A stretch of 64,000 nt of DNA, taken from Bacillus sp. 103mf (GTDB lineage Bacteria; Bacillota; Bacilli; Bacillales; Bacillaceae_G). The notes below the pieces were generated by a model. It was not told where the DNA came from and searched no databases. It worked only from the letters and a program-made list of their open reading frames with translations. The position numbers were made by a program, and so were the translations under genes. Each line of letters begins with the position of its first letter. Position 1 is the first letter of the stretch. Positions 55,024 to 63,394 of this stretch are shown here, piece by piece. The stretch covers positions 224,193 through 288,192 of the forward strand of contig NZ_FPAF01000005.1 of NCBI RefSeq assembly GCF_900116295.1. Reading direction: 5' to 3'.

Positions 55024-55530
55024 CCCGCAACAACACAACAAACTATGAATATAACGCCTTAAATCAAAATACGAAAGTAACTGACAGCGGAAAAACGTTC
55101 TATTTTAATTACGACGAATTTGGAAACGTTGTTCGTTACCAGGCTGGCAATGACACAGCGGCCCAATTTACGTATGACCATACAAAGAAACTTACAGATT
55201 GGTACAAAAGATTCACATCGCATTTTAGAAGAATCGTATACGTATGATGCAACAAGCAACCGCACCGCAGTTGAACGTAAAAACGGTGACAAAATAGAAA
55301 AAACAACATACGTATATGACGCTATTAATCAATTAACAAAAGAAACATTGCCAAATGGTACAATGAAAGAATACAGCTATGACGGCTTTGGAAAACGCAC
55401 AAACGTAAAAGTAACAGAAGCAGGAAAGGAATCCTTTAAAAGGTTCCTTTCTTTTATTTAGTACAACGTGTAAGTTAATCAAATCCGGGAATGAATCTCT
55501 TTCGTATGACGCAAATGGACTACGGCGGTT
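55024..55530 (+). pseudogene. Orphan Rhs cassette 4, fragmentary
   Basis: wapA-like sequence runs from about 55024 (NTTNYEYNALNQNTKVTDSG) to about 55430 (VKVTEAGK). An 8-base deletion near 55195 shifts the frame. A short further piece at 55489-55520 encodes GNESLSYDANG. A hairpin-like AAAGGAATCCTT...AAGGTTCCTTT at about 55424 interrupts the two. The toxin tip has been lost, but an immunity-type gene follows. Confidence 0.7.
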
Positions 55531-55640
55531 CAACCACAATGTACAAGATGTTCAAATCGACAAGGGGGCCATATGTCTAGTTATTCAAAAAAACACAAGA
55601 AAAATCATGGATTCTGATATCTTAGGAGGAGAAGAGGTAA

Positions 55641-56396
55641 ATGGAAAAATATATTAAAGAGCAAATAAGGTTATGTGAGAAGTATAAAGCGGAGTATGTA
55701 GAATCTCCTGATAACTTGAAATTAGGAATATCACAAAATGTAAAAAATGGTAAAACACCTATTAATGGTCTTCGAATGCCTTTAGAGGGAGATACAACTG
55801 GTTGGTATATTTGGGCGGGAGAAGAGATGGGACTAGAACCGGATTTCTTTATTCCTTTACATGTTCAGCATATTGATGGATGGGCACCGGAGGTAAAGAA
55901 GTATTTAGGCTTACCGCCTGGGTGGAGATTTTTAATTGCAGGAGATTATGAAGATGTTTGGTATGATCCAAATTTGCTGGGCGAAGATTTGGACATAGAT
56001 GAAGATGCATGGGAAAAACAAATGTTACAAGAATATGGGTGGTATACCCATTCTATATTAGCCGAAGATAATGATCACATTCATGCGAACTATCATACGC
56101 ATGGACTAGCAGAAACTTATAGTCATCGGGATTTACAAATAGTATTAAATATGGATCCGGAAGTAGCACAAGATATTTTTTATACAATTGTAGAAAAAAT
56201 TAAACGTGGAGAAAAGTTTGAGCAAGGGATAGAGTATAATAATATTATTGAAGGTTATCCAATCATTATGAAATCTTTTAAAGAAATGAACCGAGAGGTT
56301 TTAAGAATTTTATTACCTGATGAAAGAGGGTTTTTACCAACTCATCCAGATTGTAGTGAAGATTATAAGACTCAATTAGATAACATTGAAAATTAA
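55641..56396 (+). CDS. Imm33 (DUF2185) plus DUF4262 fusion, immunity protein
   Basis: This 251-residue protein has two domains. Residues 25-120 match DUF2185/Imm33 (GKTPINGLRMPLEGDTTGWY, then FFIPLHVQHI and LGLPPGWRFLIAGDYEDVWY). Residues 130-205 match DUF4262 (YGWYTHSILAEDNDHIHANY, then THGLAETYSHRDLQIVLNMD). Both families occur in immunity proteins of polymorphic toxins. TTAGGAGG lies before ATG 55641. Its toxin should have been the tip of Rhs cassette 4, now missing. Confidence 0.75.
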   Translation: MEKYIKEQIRLCEKYKAEYVESPDNLKLGISQNVKNGKTPINGLRMPLEGDTTGWYIWAGEEMGLEPDFFIPLHVQHIDGWAPEVKKYLGLPPGWRFLIAGDYEDVWYDPNLLGEDLDIDEDAWEKQMLQEYGWYTHSILAEDNDHIHANYHTHGLAETYSHRDLQIVLNMDPEVAQDIFYTIVEKIKRGEKFEQGIEYNNIIEGYPIIMKSFKEMNREVLRILLPDERGFLPTHPDCSEDYKTQLDNIEN

Positions 56397-56775
56397 AATG
56401 ATAAGTGAGCGATTTCTGTTATGAATTTTTTAAACTTCAAAGAACCCAGATAATTCTCTTTATGGTTCATACACCTATTAATAATTTCTGTAATTCATTG
56501 TAGCGGTATGGATGAGTATGAGGGGACACATTTAATACTTTTTTAAAGTGCGATTTATAAAAGGAGAATCCAAAGTGGATTCTCCTTTTCATACTGATCA
56601 CACACCTTTTTAGAGTAATAGTATCAGTATGTCCAAGATTTAGAGATTATTTGCAATTTCCCTGAAGTTTTTGCACCAGAACCAGAAAGCTTTTGTACAA
56701 GGAGTCTACTATTCAAATAAGCACGGATATTTTAAGTAAGCAGTTCAATTGGTGACATAAATTAGGAGGTTATAA
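56397..56775. other. Intergenic region with a terminator
   Basis: It contains the hairpin at 56559-56590 and a short decayed stretch at 56632-56705 (DLEIICNFPEVFAPEPESF). Nothing else is recognised. Confidence 0.35.
56559..56590 (+). terminator. Rho-independent terminator
   Basis: A stem AAAAGGAGAATCCA/TGGATTCTCCTTTT ends in C. It is clear. Confidence 0.7.
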
Positions 56776-57702
56776 ATGATAAAAAGACAGCCATCAATGC
56801 TTATGTTAGGTGAACAAAAAATTGTAATACCGAAAGTATTATGTATAATATATGATGATTTTATTGTATTAGAAGCTAAAAGTAGAAAGTTACAGTTAGA
56901 AATTGTTTGTCCAACATATAAATTGCTTGTGGAAGATGATTTTTTGGATATATATTTAAATAAATATCCAGATTTTATTCATAAGGATCATAGTTATTAT
57001 TATAAAGAATTTAGTTTTCAAGAATCAAAGCTAAATATAGAAGGCCAATTTTTTGAGATTCTTAATGGGAATATTCAAATTGACTATTTATCAATAAGGA
57101 CTTTTTCTGTAGAAATGGAATTAGAATTAAGTGGTGATAGTGATTCAAGAATTATGAGTACATTATATTTATATCCTCTTATTAAGGAAGCGAAAATTGA
57201 TGAGAAAAGGATGTATTTAAATAATCTTATCCCTGAAGTAGTTAAAGAAGTTAAATCAACAATGGATTCTTCTACTGGGAAATCGATAGAGGAGTTAAGC
57301 CTTGAAGATTTTTCTGTTTCTGCGGTTTGGGAATGGGATTTAGAAAATGAAAGTGAAGTGTTTCAAGATGAAACGTGGGTCCGACCGTCAATTATTAAGG
57401 ACATATTTAAATTAGATAATATGGATGTCTTTATAAGAGCAGACTTAGTGATAAATAAAGACGATATTTTATATCCATGTATTTTAAATATAGATGTAGA
57501 TCAAACAGCAAGGACTTTCTCTATTATGGAAGGGGCTGTATATATGAATGAAGAGTATTTTGATTTAAAAGAGTTTTTATTTGATCTAAAAACAAATATA
57601 CAGAAGATAGATTTTTACATCCAAAATCAAATATTCGAAAAGAATGATTTTGTAAATAATAGAAAACGACAGTTAGATTTAACATTTTATTTTGAAAATT
57701 AA
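56776..57702 (+). CDS. Unknown protein, 308 aa (possible immunity protein)
   Basis: Not recognised. It is a soluble, acidic protein. The N-terminal half is beta-rich (VIPKVLCIIYDDFIVLEAKS), and the C-terminal half contains SVSAVWEWDLENESEVFQDE, then TWVRPSIIKDIFKLDN. TTAGGAGG lies before ATG 56776. The following gene starts 46 bp downstream with its own site. It may be a pair of immunity proteins for a lost toxin tip, judged by position and composition only. Confidence 0.5.
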   Translation: MIKRQPSMLMLGEQKIVIPKVLCIIYDDFIVLEAKSRKLQLEIVCPTYKLLVEDDFLDIYLNKYPDFIHKDHSYYYKEFSFQESKLNIEGQFFEILNGNIQIDYLSIRTFSVEMELELSGDSDSRIMSTLYLYPLIKEAKIDEKRMYLNNLIPEVVKEVKSTMDSSTGKSIEELSLEDFSVSAVWEWDLENESEVFQDETWVRPSIIKDIFKLDNMDVFIRADLVINKDDILYPCILNIDVDQTARTFSIMEGAVYMNEEYFDLKEFLFDLKTNIQKIDFYIQNQIFEKNDFVNNRKRQLDLTFYFEN

Positions 57703-57747
57703 GGTGTAGTGTTTTTCATAATATATTTCAGAAGGAAGAGAAACTAC

Positions 57748-58167
57748 ATGAAGGATATTGATATACAATCAATATTAGATGATTTATGGAGCGCTAAAAT
57801 TTTAGATACTCATATAAATTTGTTAAATAATAATATTCAATTCATATTACAGGTAATTGATAATGGAGTTATAAAGGATGTTAAAATGGTATTTATAGAT
57901 GTTTCGTCATTTTATTATGTTAAAGATGATGAAAATCTTAGGTTTGAATTTTATGATAGAGAAAAAATGGATTTTTTAGAATTGACAACAATTTATTATC
58001 AAGATCCAAATTTAAGTGAAGTTAAATTTAATTTACAAAATGAAAAAGAATGGAGTAGTCAATATTCCACAGGTATAAATATTATAATGGAAATTTGGGA
58101 CTCTATTTTATTAGTTGAAGCAAGAAAACTTTCTCTTAACGACAAATTAATTCATCTTAAAATGTAG
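57748..58167 (+). CDS. Unknown protein, 139 aa (YxiG-like, possible immunity protein)
   Basis: This small acidic protein starts at ATG 57748 after AAGGAAGAG; the frame extends upstream without a site. It reads DIDIQSILDDLWSAKILDTH, then VFIDVSSFYYVKDDENLRFE and SEVKFNLQNEKEWSSQYSTG. The pattern recalls small proteins encoded behind wapA in Bacillus subtilis (yxiG region), but I am not certain. Its position in the wapA locus suggests immunity. Confidence 0.5.
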   Translation: MKDIDIQSILDDLWSAKILDTHINLLNNNIQFILQVIDNGVIKDVKMVFIDVSSFYYVKDDENLRFEFYDREKMDFLELTTIYYQDPNLSEVKFNLQNEKEWSSQYSTGINIIMEIWDSILLVEARKLSLNDKLIHLKM

Positions 58168-58186
58168 TTGTTTTTTATAGATTCTG

Positions 58187-58514
58187 TTGCAAAGGTTCTT
58201 AAGAGATAAACAGGGATATAAAAGTTACGTTAAATTAAGAGGATTTCTTAATCGAAATGTGGTTGTGTTCGAACCATTGGATTTATCATTTTTAAATGAT
58301 GAATATATCTCTGAAAGATTTATTATTGGTGGTCAAGAAATAGAACAGATGATAAATAGTATTAAAACAAACGTATTTAATTCTATGGATGGATGAACTT
58401 GAAACGTATCTTCGAGATAGATGTGAAATTTTCTGCAAAATTTTTGATTCATCATATATTGAAGTTCAAGCACAAGATGCTTCAATTATTACTGAGATAA
58501 ACAATATGATTTGA
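58187..58514 (+). pseudogene. Broken small gene(s)
   Basis: Two frames, QRFLRDKQGYKSYVKLRGFL and, from 58389, MDELETYLRDRCEIFCKIFD with SSYIEVQAQDASIITEINNM, end at stops in succession. They could be parts of one gene with a frameshift, or two tails. There is no convincing start. Confidence 0.4.
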
Positions 58515-58599
58515 ATTAGAACTATATTACGGATGACATGAATCTTGGTTAATATCAGTAGTTAAATGGTAGAGTTCGAAAGGTAATCCATGGAATTCT

Positions 58600-58729
58600 G
58601 GTGAGATGTATATGAACGTTTTGCGATACCGTGGTCTTAAGTACTTTGTATCGATATTGCAAATAGTCCAATATATGTTGTGAATGAAGATTTATTATAT
58701 GATACAGAAGAAATAGAAGATAAAGAATA
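58600..58729 (+). pseudogene. Broken paralogue of the 128-aa putative immunity gene
   Basis: It aligns with 50225-50380 (IDIANSPIYVVNEDLLYDTE, then EIEDKE and stop) but with frameshifts near 58640. The downstream terminator is also a copy. It shows duplication of a module of the wapA locus. Confidence 0.6.
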
Positions 58730-58767
58730 ATCCGATTGCTGTTAAGTAACTTCTGTATTCTTTTAAA

Positions 58768-58796
58768 GGAAGAACCTAAACGGGTTCTTCTTTTTC
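58768..58796 (+). terminator. Terminator, copy of that at 50416
   Basis: A stem GAAGAACC/GGGTTCTTC with a short loop is followed by TTTTTC. Confidence 0.6.
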
Positions 58797-58863
58797 TATC
58801 TTGCCCAGTACCAGCGTTCTTGTAACCAGAGGCAAAGTAGCAAATGGTTATAAAAAATTCATG

Positions 58864-58889
58864 GCTTGATGGTATGTATCAATACCCCT
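58864..58889 (-). repeat. Solitary IS231-type end, copy H
   Basis: CTTGATGGTATGTATCAATA, then CCCCTA is a right-hand type inverted repeat. It cuts the cas6-like gene whose frame runs on the minus strand from 59061 and ends at this point. The other end of the element is not found. Confidence 0.5.
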
Positions 58890-58890
58890 A

Positions 58891-59061
58891 TTACGAAAAC
58901 GTAAAATTCTTGCTTTTTTTATTTGGTTTATTCTCAAAGACATATAGATTCTCTGCATATACTGCATTTGATGTTTTTAGAGCTTCTTTGATAAAACTCA
59001 CAAATATAAAACGATACGAGAGAGGAATTACTTTGCAAGTAAAGCTTACTTTCAATCTCAT
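58891..59061 (-). pseudogene. cas6-like CRISPR endoribonuclease, 5' fragment
   Basis: The minus strand encodes MRLKVSFTCKVIPLSYRFIF, then SFIKEALKTSN, and LYVFENKPNKKSKNFTFS before TAA at 58891-58893. The pattern (MRLK-x-x-F, LPL.Y, ...K.FTFS) is that of the N-terminal RAMP domain of Cas6, the crRNA-processing nuclease. AAGGAGGAAA precedes the start, so it was a real gene. Only 56 residues remain of about 240, and the cut coincides with an IS231-type end. No cas genes or CRISPR array are seen elsewhere in the window. Confidence 0.55.
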
Positions 59062-59139
59062 CATTTTCCTCCTTAATCTTCCATATAGAATTATTATAAT
59101 GTATTCAAAAATTAAGATTCAATACATAAGTAGAAAAAA

Positions 59140-59328
59140 ATGGGAAAATCCATTCTGTGCGTGTCTGCAAATAAATTATATCAATCAGAAGTTGTCTACA
59201 AAGAAATATGTGATTCTAAAATTGTTGCGGAACTAGCCGTTGTATACCGAAAGACGAATATAAACCCAGAGTTACAAGAGTTTTTGAAAATAGCGAAAGG
59301 CAAGGCGATGAACACATTTACAAAATGA
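59140..59328 (+). pseudogene. Possible LysR-type regulator C-terminal fragment
   Basis: VVYKEICDSKIVAELAVVYR, then KTNINPELQEFLKIAKGKA resembles the end of the effector domain of LysR regulators (x-ELAxVYRK...PxLxxFxxxA). There is no ribosome site and no N-terminal part. Confidence 0.35.
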
Positions 59329-59503
59329 CGAGAAAAATGACAAAACTGTAAGAATACACGAATGTATGTAAGAAAGTTCGATGTTTTCCTTTTTCTTTTT
59401 TTATTATAGTGAAAAAGAAGAAAGAAGAAAGAAGAAGGAGATGTCATACTCATGGTGATACCTATTTTTATGAAAGTAAAAAAGGCGTGGGAGGGGAAGG
59501 AAG

Positions 59504-59581
59504 ATGACGTTTTCTCAGCTCGCGTTTAAAAACGTTAGTCGAAATATACGTACGTATGGAAAACGTCATGTTAGAGGAAGA
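59504..59581 (+). pseudogene. Bce-type ABC permease, N-terminal fragment
   Basis: MTFSQLAFKNVSRNIRTYG is the start of FtsX/MacB-like permeases of the BceB type (antimicrobial-peptide sensing and resistance). The sequence breaks off after about 19 residues and the frame soon stops at 59581. The ribosome site GGGGAAGGAAG is still present. Confidence 0.5.
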
Positions 59582-59678
59582 AACAATACATTCACATAGT
59601 TAAGAAGTAGTTAAGTCCCATTTAAACCTTTTTTCCCATAATAAAATTATAAGCGTACAAGAAGGTTGGTATTTTTAG

Positions 59679-59747
59679 ATGAGTACAATAATCAAAACTA
59701 TTCATGTAATGAAGGTATATGGCGATCAGGTAAGCACCTTACTATAA
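59679..59747 (+). pseudogene. ABC transporter ATPase, N-terminal fragment
   Basis: MSTIIKTIHVMKVYGDQVST is the start of a BceA-type ATPase (A-loop region K-x-Y-G). A stop follows before the Walker A motif. Together with the permease fragment at 59504 it suggests loss of a Bce-like transporter here. Confidence 0.5.
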
Positions 59748-59762
59748 AGGAGGGATTTGAAA

Positions 59763-60362
59763 ATGTCTTTTTCTCAATTCAATATTGATATTTTTCGAGC
59801 AATCAATGATTTAGGTAAACAATATTCATTCCTAAACTCAGCCATGATATTTTTGGCAGAATATATGGTATATATTTTTGGTTTAATTATTATAGCTTAT
59901 TGGTTTACCGGATCCAGAAAAAGTAGGATGATGGTTATTAAAGCGATGGTTGCTTTTGTGATTGCTGAGGTGCTTGGAAAAATAGCAGGGAAATTTTATT
60001 TGAATTATCAACCGTTTGCAGTATTGCCTGATGTTAATAAACTTGTCAACCATGCTGTAGATAATTCATTTCCTAGTGACCATACGATTCTCTTTTTTTC
60101 GATTTGTTTTTCGCTTTGGCTTGTTCGTAAAAAGACTGGATGGTTATGGCTTATACTTGCATTTTGTGTAGCGATCTCTCGTATTTGGGTGGGGGTTCAT
60201 TATCCTTTTGATGTTGCAATAGGGGCTTTAATAGGATGTGTTTCAGCGTTATTTTCGTATTGGTTAGTACCGAAATTTTCTTTTATCAAGCAATTGCTTA
60301 CTCTATATGAAAGAGTAGAGAAACATGTTTTACCATCCAAAAACAAATCAAAGGGATTTTGA
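59763..60362 (+). CDS. bcrC: Undecaprenyl-diphosphatase, BcrC type (PAP2)
   Basis: This 199-residue membrane phosphatase dephosphorylates undecaprenyl diphosphate outside the membrane, recycling the cell-wall lipid carrier and giving bacitracin resistance. The PAP2 signature is complete: K77 with NYQPF (81-85) as motif C1, PSDH (104-107) with the catalytic His as C2, and SR-x5-HYPFD (139-150) as C3. Five hydrophobic helices are seen. ATG 59763 follows AAGGAGGG; a TTG two codons upstream is less likely. The ABC transporter fragments just upstream are of the Bce type, also linked to bacitracin-like antibiotics. Confidence 0.88.
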   Translation: MSFSQFNIDIFRAINDLGKQYSFLNSAMIFLAEYMVYIFGLIIIAYWFTGSRKSRMMVIKAMVAFVIAEVLGKIAGKFYLNYQPFAVLPDVNKLVNHAVDNSFPSDHTILFFSICFSLWLVRKKTGWLWLILAFCVAISRIWVGVHYPFDVAIGALIGCVSALFSYWLVPKFSFIKQLLTLYERVEKHVLPSKNKSKGF

Positions 60363-60375
60363 GTATACAAGTATA

Positions 60376-60486
60376 AAAGTTAGCGTGAAAGATACAGATG
60401 CTGACAACCTATATATGGAATGTATTCATGTTGCAGCTGTTGCTGAACAAATTAAAGAGCAACAACGAATGAAGAAGGCTTCTTAA
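60376..60486 (+). pseudogene. Unrecognised gene tail
   Basis: KVSVKDTDADNLYMECIHVA, then AVAEQIKEQQRMKKAS and a stop. It has no start or ribosome site. The family is not recognised. Confidence 0.3.
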
Positions 60487-60603
60487 TTTTGTGTGTTTGT
60501 GGATGTGATAAGCGCCCAGGTTTTAGGCAGTGTTGCGGTTCTCTTTCGTTGCAAAGTAAACGTCAAGTAACTCCAAAATATACAATAAAAGTTGATTTTG
60601 GAG

Positions 60604-61046
60604 TTATTTTTTGTTTGCTTCACTTTTTTTCGGCACTCTACAGCTAGATGGTAAATCTTTTGACCACGGCAAGACTTTATCAATTTCTTCTTTATTGTTT
60701 AAATTGATGTTAGGAAGCGTTTCAAACAAATAACGAAGATAATGATAGGGACTTAGATTGTTCTCTTTTGCGGTTTCCACCACACTATACATGATGGTAC
60801 TTCCTCTAGCACTTCGCGGTGTATTTGAGAACATCCAATTCTTCCTCCCGATTACAAACGGTTTAATAGAACGTTAACTTCTATTGTTATCAATTTCTAA
60901 ATGACCATCTAATAAAAAGGCTTTAAGATGCTTCCATTGATTCAAACAATAAGTGATGGCTTTTCCTAGCGCACTTTTTGGTAAAACACGATCTTTCTGT
61001 TCATGAAGCCATGACGAAAAAAGGTCCAGAATGAGCCTGCTTCTTT
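60604..61046 (-). pseudogene. IS66-family transposase (TnpC) C-terminal remnant
   Basis: The minus strand encodes LGKAITYCLNQWKHLKAFLL, then DGHLEIDNNRS, an in-frame TAA (where the family has Glu), RSIKPFVIGRKNWMFSNTPR, and GSTIMYSVVETAKENNLSPY to the end. The order of motifs IDNN...R.IKP..IGRKN matches IS66 TnpC. The catalytic N-terminal two thirds are missing, and no IS66 inverted repeats are found. It is inactive. Confidence 0.75.
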
Positions 61047-61190
61047 CAAGTCGATGCTTATATCGCTCGGTAGGTTACAATGTAAACTTTTGGGTAAAAG
61101 TTTACTTTCGATAAAATAGGGTATAGCTGGGCTGAATCTGAAAAGGATATAAATTAAGAAATTCATTTAATTTTAATAATATTTGCAATC

Positions 61191-61224
61191 AAAAAGCATC
61201 CGTATAATAAACGGTTGCTTTTTG
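61191..61224. terminator. Hairpin, terminator-like
   Basis: An AAAAAGCA...CCGT/ACGG...TGCTTTTT stem-loop is followed by GTGTATC. Confidence 0.5.
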
Positions 61225-61643
61225 TGTATCAATATTGACAACGATTATATGTTCAACATGAATAAATCCATCTACCACTTTATTACTTTCAAATGGTTAA
61301 ACTACATGTAAATAAAAACAAGTAAGAAAGTGGAGTGCAATTTATCCAAGAATATAGAATTTTTAACAAAAATTCATAATTATGTTATATAATGATGTTA
61401 ACAAACCATATTTTAGGAATTACCCCGATTGTGTAGAATGTATATTTTGTTTTGATGAGCTAAAATATTTAGCTACAAGTTCTTTTATTTTATTTGGAGA
61501 ATTACTTTTCATTAAATGAAAATACGAAAAAAAAGGAGGGATTCCCTTTAAAGACAAAAAATGAGCTTATATTTGTTTATTTATTTTATGTTACAGTTCC
61601 ATATGTTAGTCAATTACAACACTGTTAAAAAGGAGTATACATA
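61225..61643. other. Intergenic leader of lipoprotein gene
   Basis: AT-rich, no supported gene. A promoter for the lipoprotein must lie here but no clear pair of boxes is seen. Confidence 0.3.
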
Positions 61644-62120
61644 ATGAAACGTAAAATGTTAGCTTTAATAGTTCCAGTCATGTTATTATCAGCGGTAGGT
61701 TGTGTAAACAATCAGAAAGAAAAAGAAGAAATTAAAGTTTCAATAGAGCAAAATAAACCAGAAGACTACCCTAAAAACCTAAAATATCTAATGAAAGATT
61801 TTACAGACCAAGCTAGAGATATTGATAACCTTATCAATATCAAGAAATCACAGTATAAAAAAGCAACTGAGTTTAGAGAGCTTTCTGAACCTTTCCTAGA
61901 TACAGTAGACAAGGTAAAAAAATTAGAGTACGACCAAAAATACTTCCCTGTACACAATAAGGTAGATGAAGCAATGACATATGTAAAAGCAGGGGTAGAC
62001 CATATGCAAACTGCTTTATCTATGGGAGACAAAGTAAGCGTAGAAATAGCAGTTGATGAACTAAAAACCGCTTCTAAGTTAATAGATGAAGGGCATAAGG
62101 AAATGAAAAAGATTAAGTAA
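61644..62120 (+). CDS. Lipoprotein, 158 aa, unknown
   Basis: A basic N-terminus, hydrophobic core and the cysteine in MLLSAVGC (residue 20) form a lipobox-like signal, so it is probably attached to the outer face of the membrane. The mature part is helical and charged (ILKSQYKKATEFR-like, VDKVKKLEYDQKYFPVHNKV, MTYVKAGVDHMQTALSMGDK) and may form a helical bundle. AAAGGAG lies before ATG 61644. A paralogue starts directly downstream at 62150. The function is unknown. Confidence 0.7.
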   Translation: MKRKMLALIVPVMLLSAVGCVNNQKEKEEIKVSIEQNKPEDYPKNLKYLMKDFTDQARDIDNLINIKKSQYKKATEFRELSEPFLDTVDKVKKLEYDQKYFPVHNKVDEAMTYVKAGVDHMQTALSMGDKVSVEIAVDELKTASKLIDEGHKEMKKIK

Positions 62121-62149
62121 CAGATAAACAAATAAAGGGGTAGGTGAGT

Positions 62150-62216
62150 ATGAAACGTAAAATGTTAGCTTTAGTTGTTCCAGTCATGTTATTGTCAGGA
62201 GTAGGTTGTTCAAACA
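62150..62216 (+). pseudogene. Second lipoprotein paralogue, cut by IS231
   Basis: The first 22 residues ([20 protein letters not shown]) are nearly identical to the upstream lipoprotein. The sequence then joins, near 62216, the inside of an IS231 transposase gene in antisense. The gene is therefore broken after its signal peptide. It has its own ribosome site (AAAGGGG). Confidence 0.75.
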
Positions 62217-63266
62217 TATCTCTATTTGCCAACGTAACGTATACAACTCATGTACCTGTTCCATCGGAACCCATTCCCAAGGTGTATTTGTCACATATAC
62301 GTTTAATCCCGCTATCATTTTGCTCTTCTCTGAGTACGTTCTATTTTGTGATTTTTCTTTTTCTGCAATCTTTGCTCTTCGTTTTTGTAGTTGCTTTTCT
62401 GTTAATCGATGAAAAATAATACGTGCAAACAGTTGTTGTTTATCACCGATATAAGCCTGTTTTAATTCAAATGTTTCCCCAGGCTGTAGTTGTTTCAAAA
62501 TCTGTTTTACATCGATTTGTATGTATTCCGATTGTTTCTTAATAGCGCCATTTTTAAAGTATTCGGGGTTTGGATTTTTCATATATACATTTGTATTTAA
62601 TTTTAAACGAGAAATATAATATGTACCTCTTTGATTCATTTGATCTAAGTCTTCCAATGAAAAATAACCTAAATCACGAATACATAAATCTCCTGGCCGT
62701 AAGGTATCTAAGCATTCCGTACCAAATGTTTTGTCATTATTTTTTCCTGGTCCAACTTGAAAGTTAAGAAACTCCCCACTGTGCAGATCATATTCTAATT
62801 GAATTTTGATTCCGGCTGTTTGGGCGCATCCTCCAGAGCCTGGATATACATTTTCTAAAGCATTTGGCACTTGAAATACGGTGGCATCTAGGATACGGAT
62901 TCGTTGAAAATAAGAGAAAAGCTGGTTAGAAATTTGCGTTTGTTCACATACTTTTTGTTGTAAGAGTAAAGAAAAAATATTTTGTAAAAACAAAATTGCT
63001 TTCGCATTTAAACGTTTATTTAAGCCTTCAGGGCTAAGTAAAGTACCAGTAGCTGCATGAAGCCTACTACATAATCGGACTAAGGGATCACTTGCCACCT
63101 GTTGACTAATCCAAATACACATAGTAGCTAAGTCTGAGCCAGAAAACTTACGTTTTCTCTTTATAAATCCAATTTCTCTTGCAAGTTCTTCTAAGAATAC
63201 AGGTGTAACATATCGTTGTAATTCTTCCGCAAATGATTGTAATTCATCTTGAATTGAAAAATGCAT
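62184..63266 (-). pseudogene. IS231 transposase, C-terminally truncated
   Basis: 360 residues remain of about 478. The DDE residues D127 (RILDATVFQ) and D198 (CIRDLGYF) are present. Of the IS4 signature Y-x2-R-x3-E-x6-K, Y342, R345 and E349 are seen in [10 protein letters not shown], but the lysine is replaced by antisense lipoprotein sequence ([10 protein letters not shown]). The enzyme is very likely inactive. The stem-loop at 63270-63320 upstream matches the IS231 feature that blocks read-through expression. Confidence 0.85.
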
Positions 63267-63372
63267 AAGAAAACGTCATCCTTTCTAATTTATTTTATTT
63301 AGAAAGGATAACGTTTTTTTGTATTTGAGGGTATTAAAATCTCTTAAGCTGATGGGCATGTATAGTGACCCC
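62217..63372 (-). mobile_element. IS231 (IS4 family), truncated at its 3' end
   Basis: One inverted repeat is present (63343-63372, CTTAAGCTGATGGGCATGTA, then TAGTGACCCCT), followed inward by the hairpin (63270-63320) that shields the transposase start in IS231. The other end is lost at the junction with the lipoprotein gene near 62216. The loss removes about a quarter of the transposase gene. Confidence 0.85.
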
Positions 63373-63394
63373 TATTAAAACTAAAAATAGCACG

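Noticed and set aside
58844-59236. 130-codon frame on the plus strand
   Set aside because: It is antisense to the cas6-like fragment and crosses an IS231-type end; the product is unlike any protein.
58800-59500. CRISPR array expected near the cas6-like fragment
   Set aside because: No regularly spaced direct repeats are visible in this stretch or elsewhere in the window.
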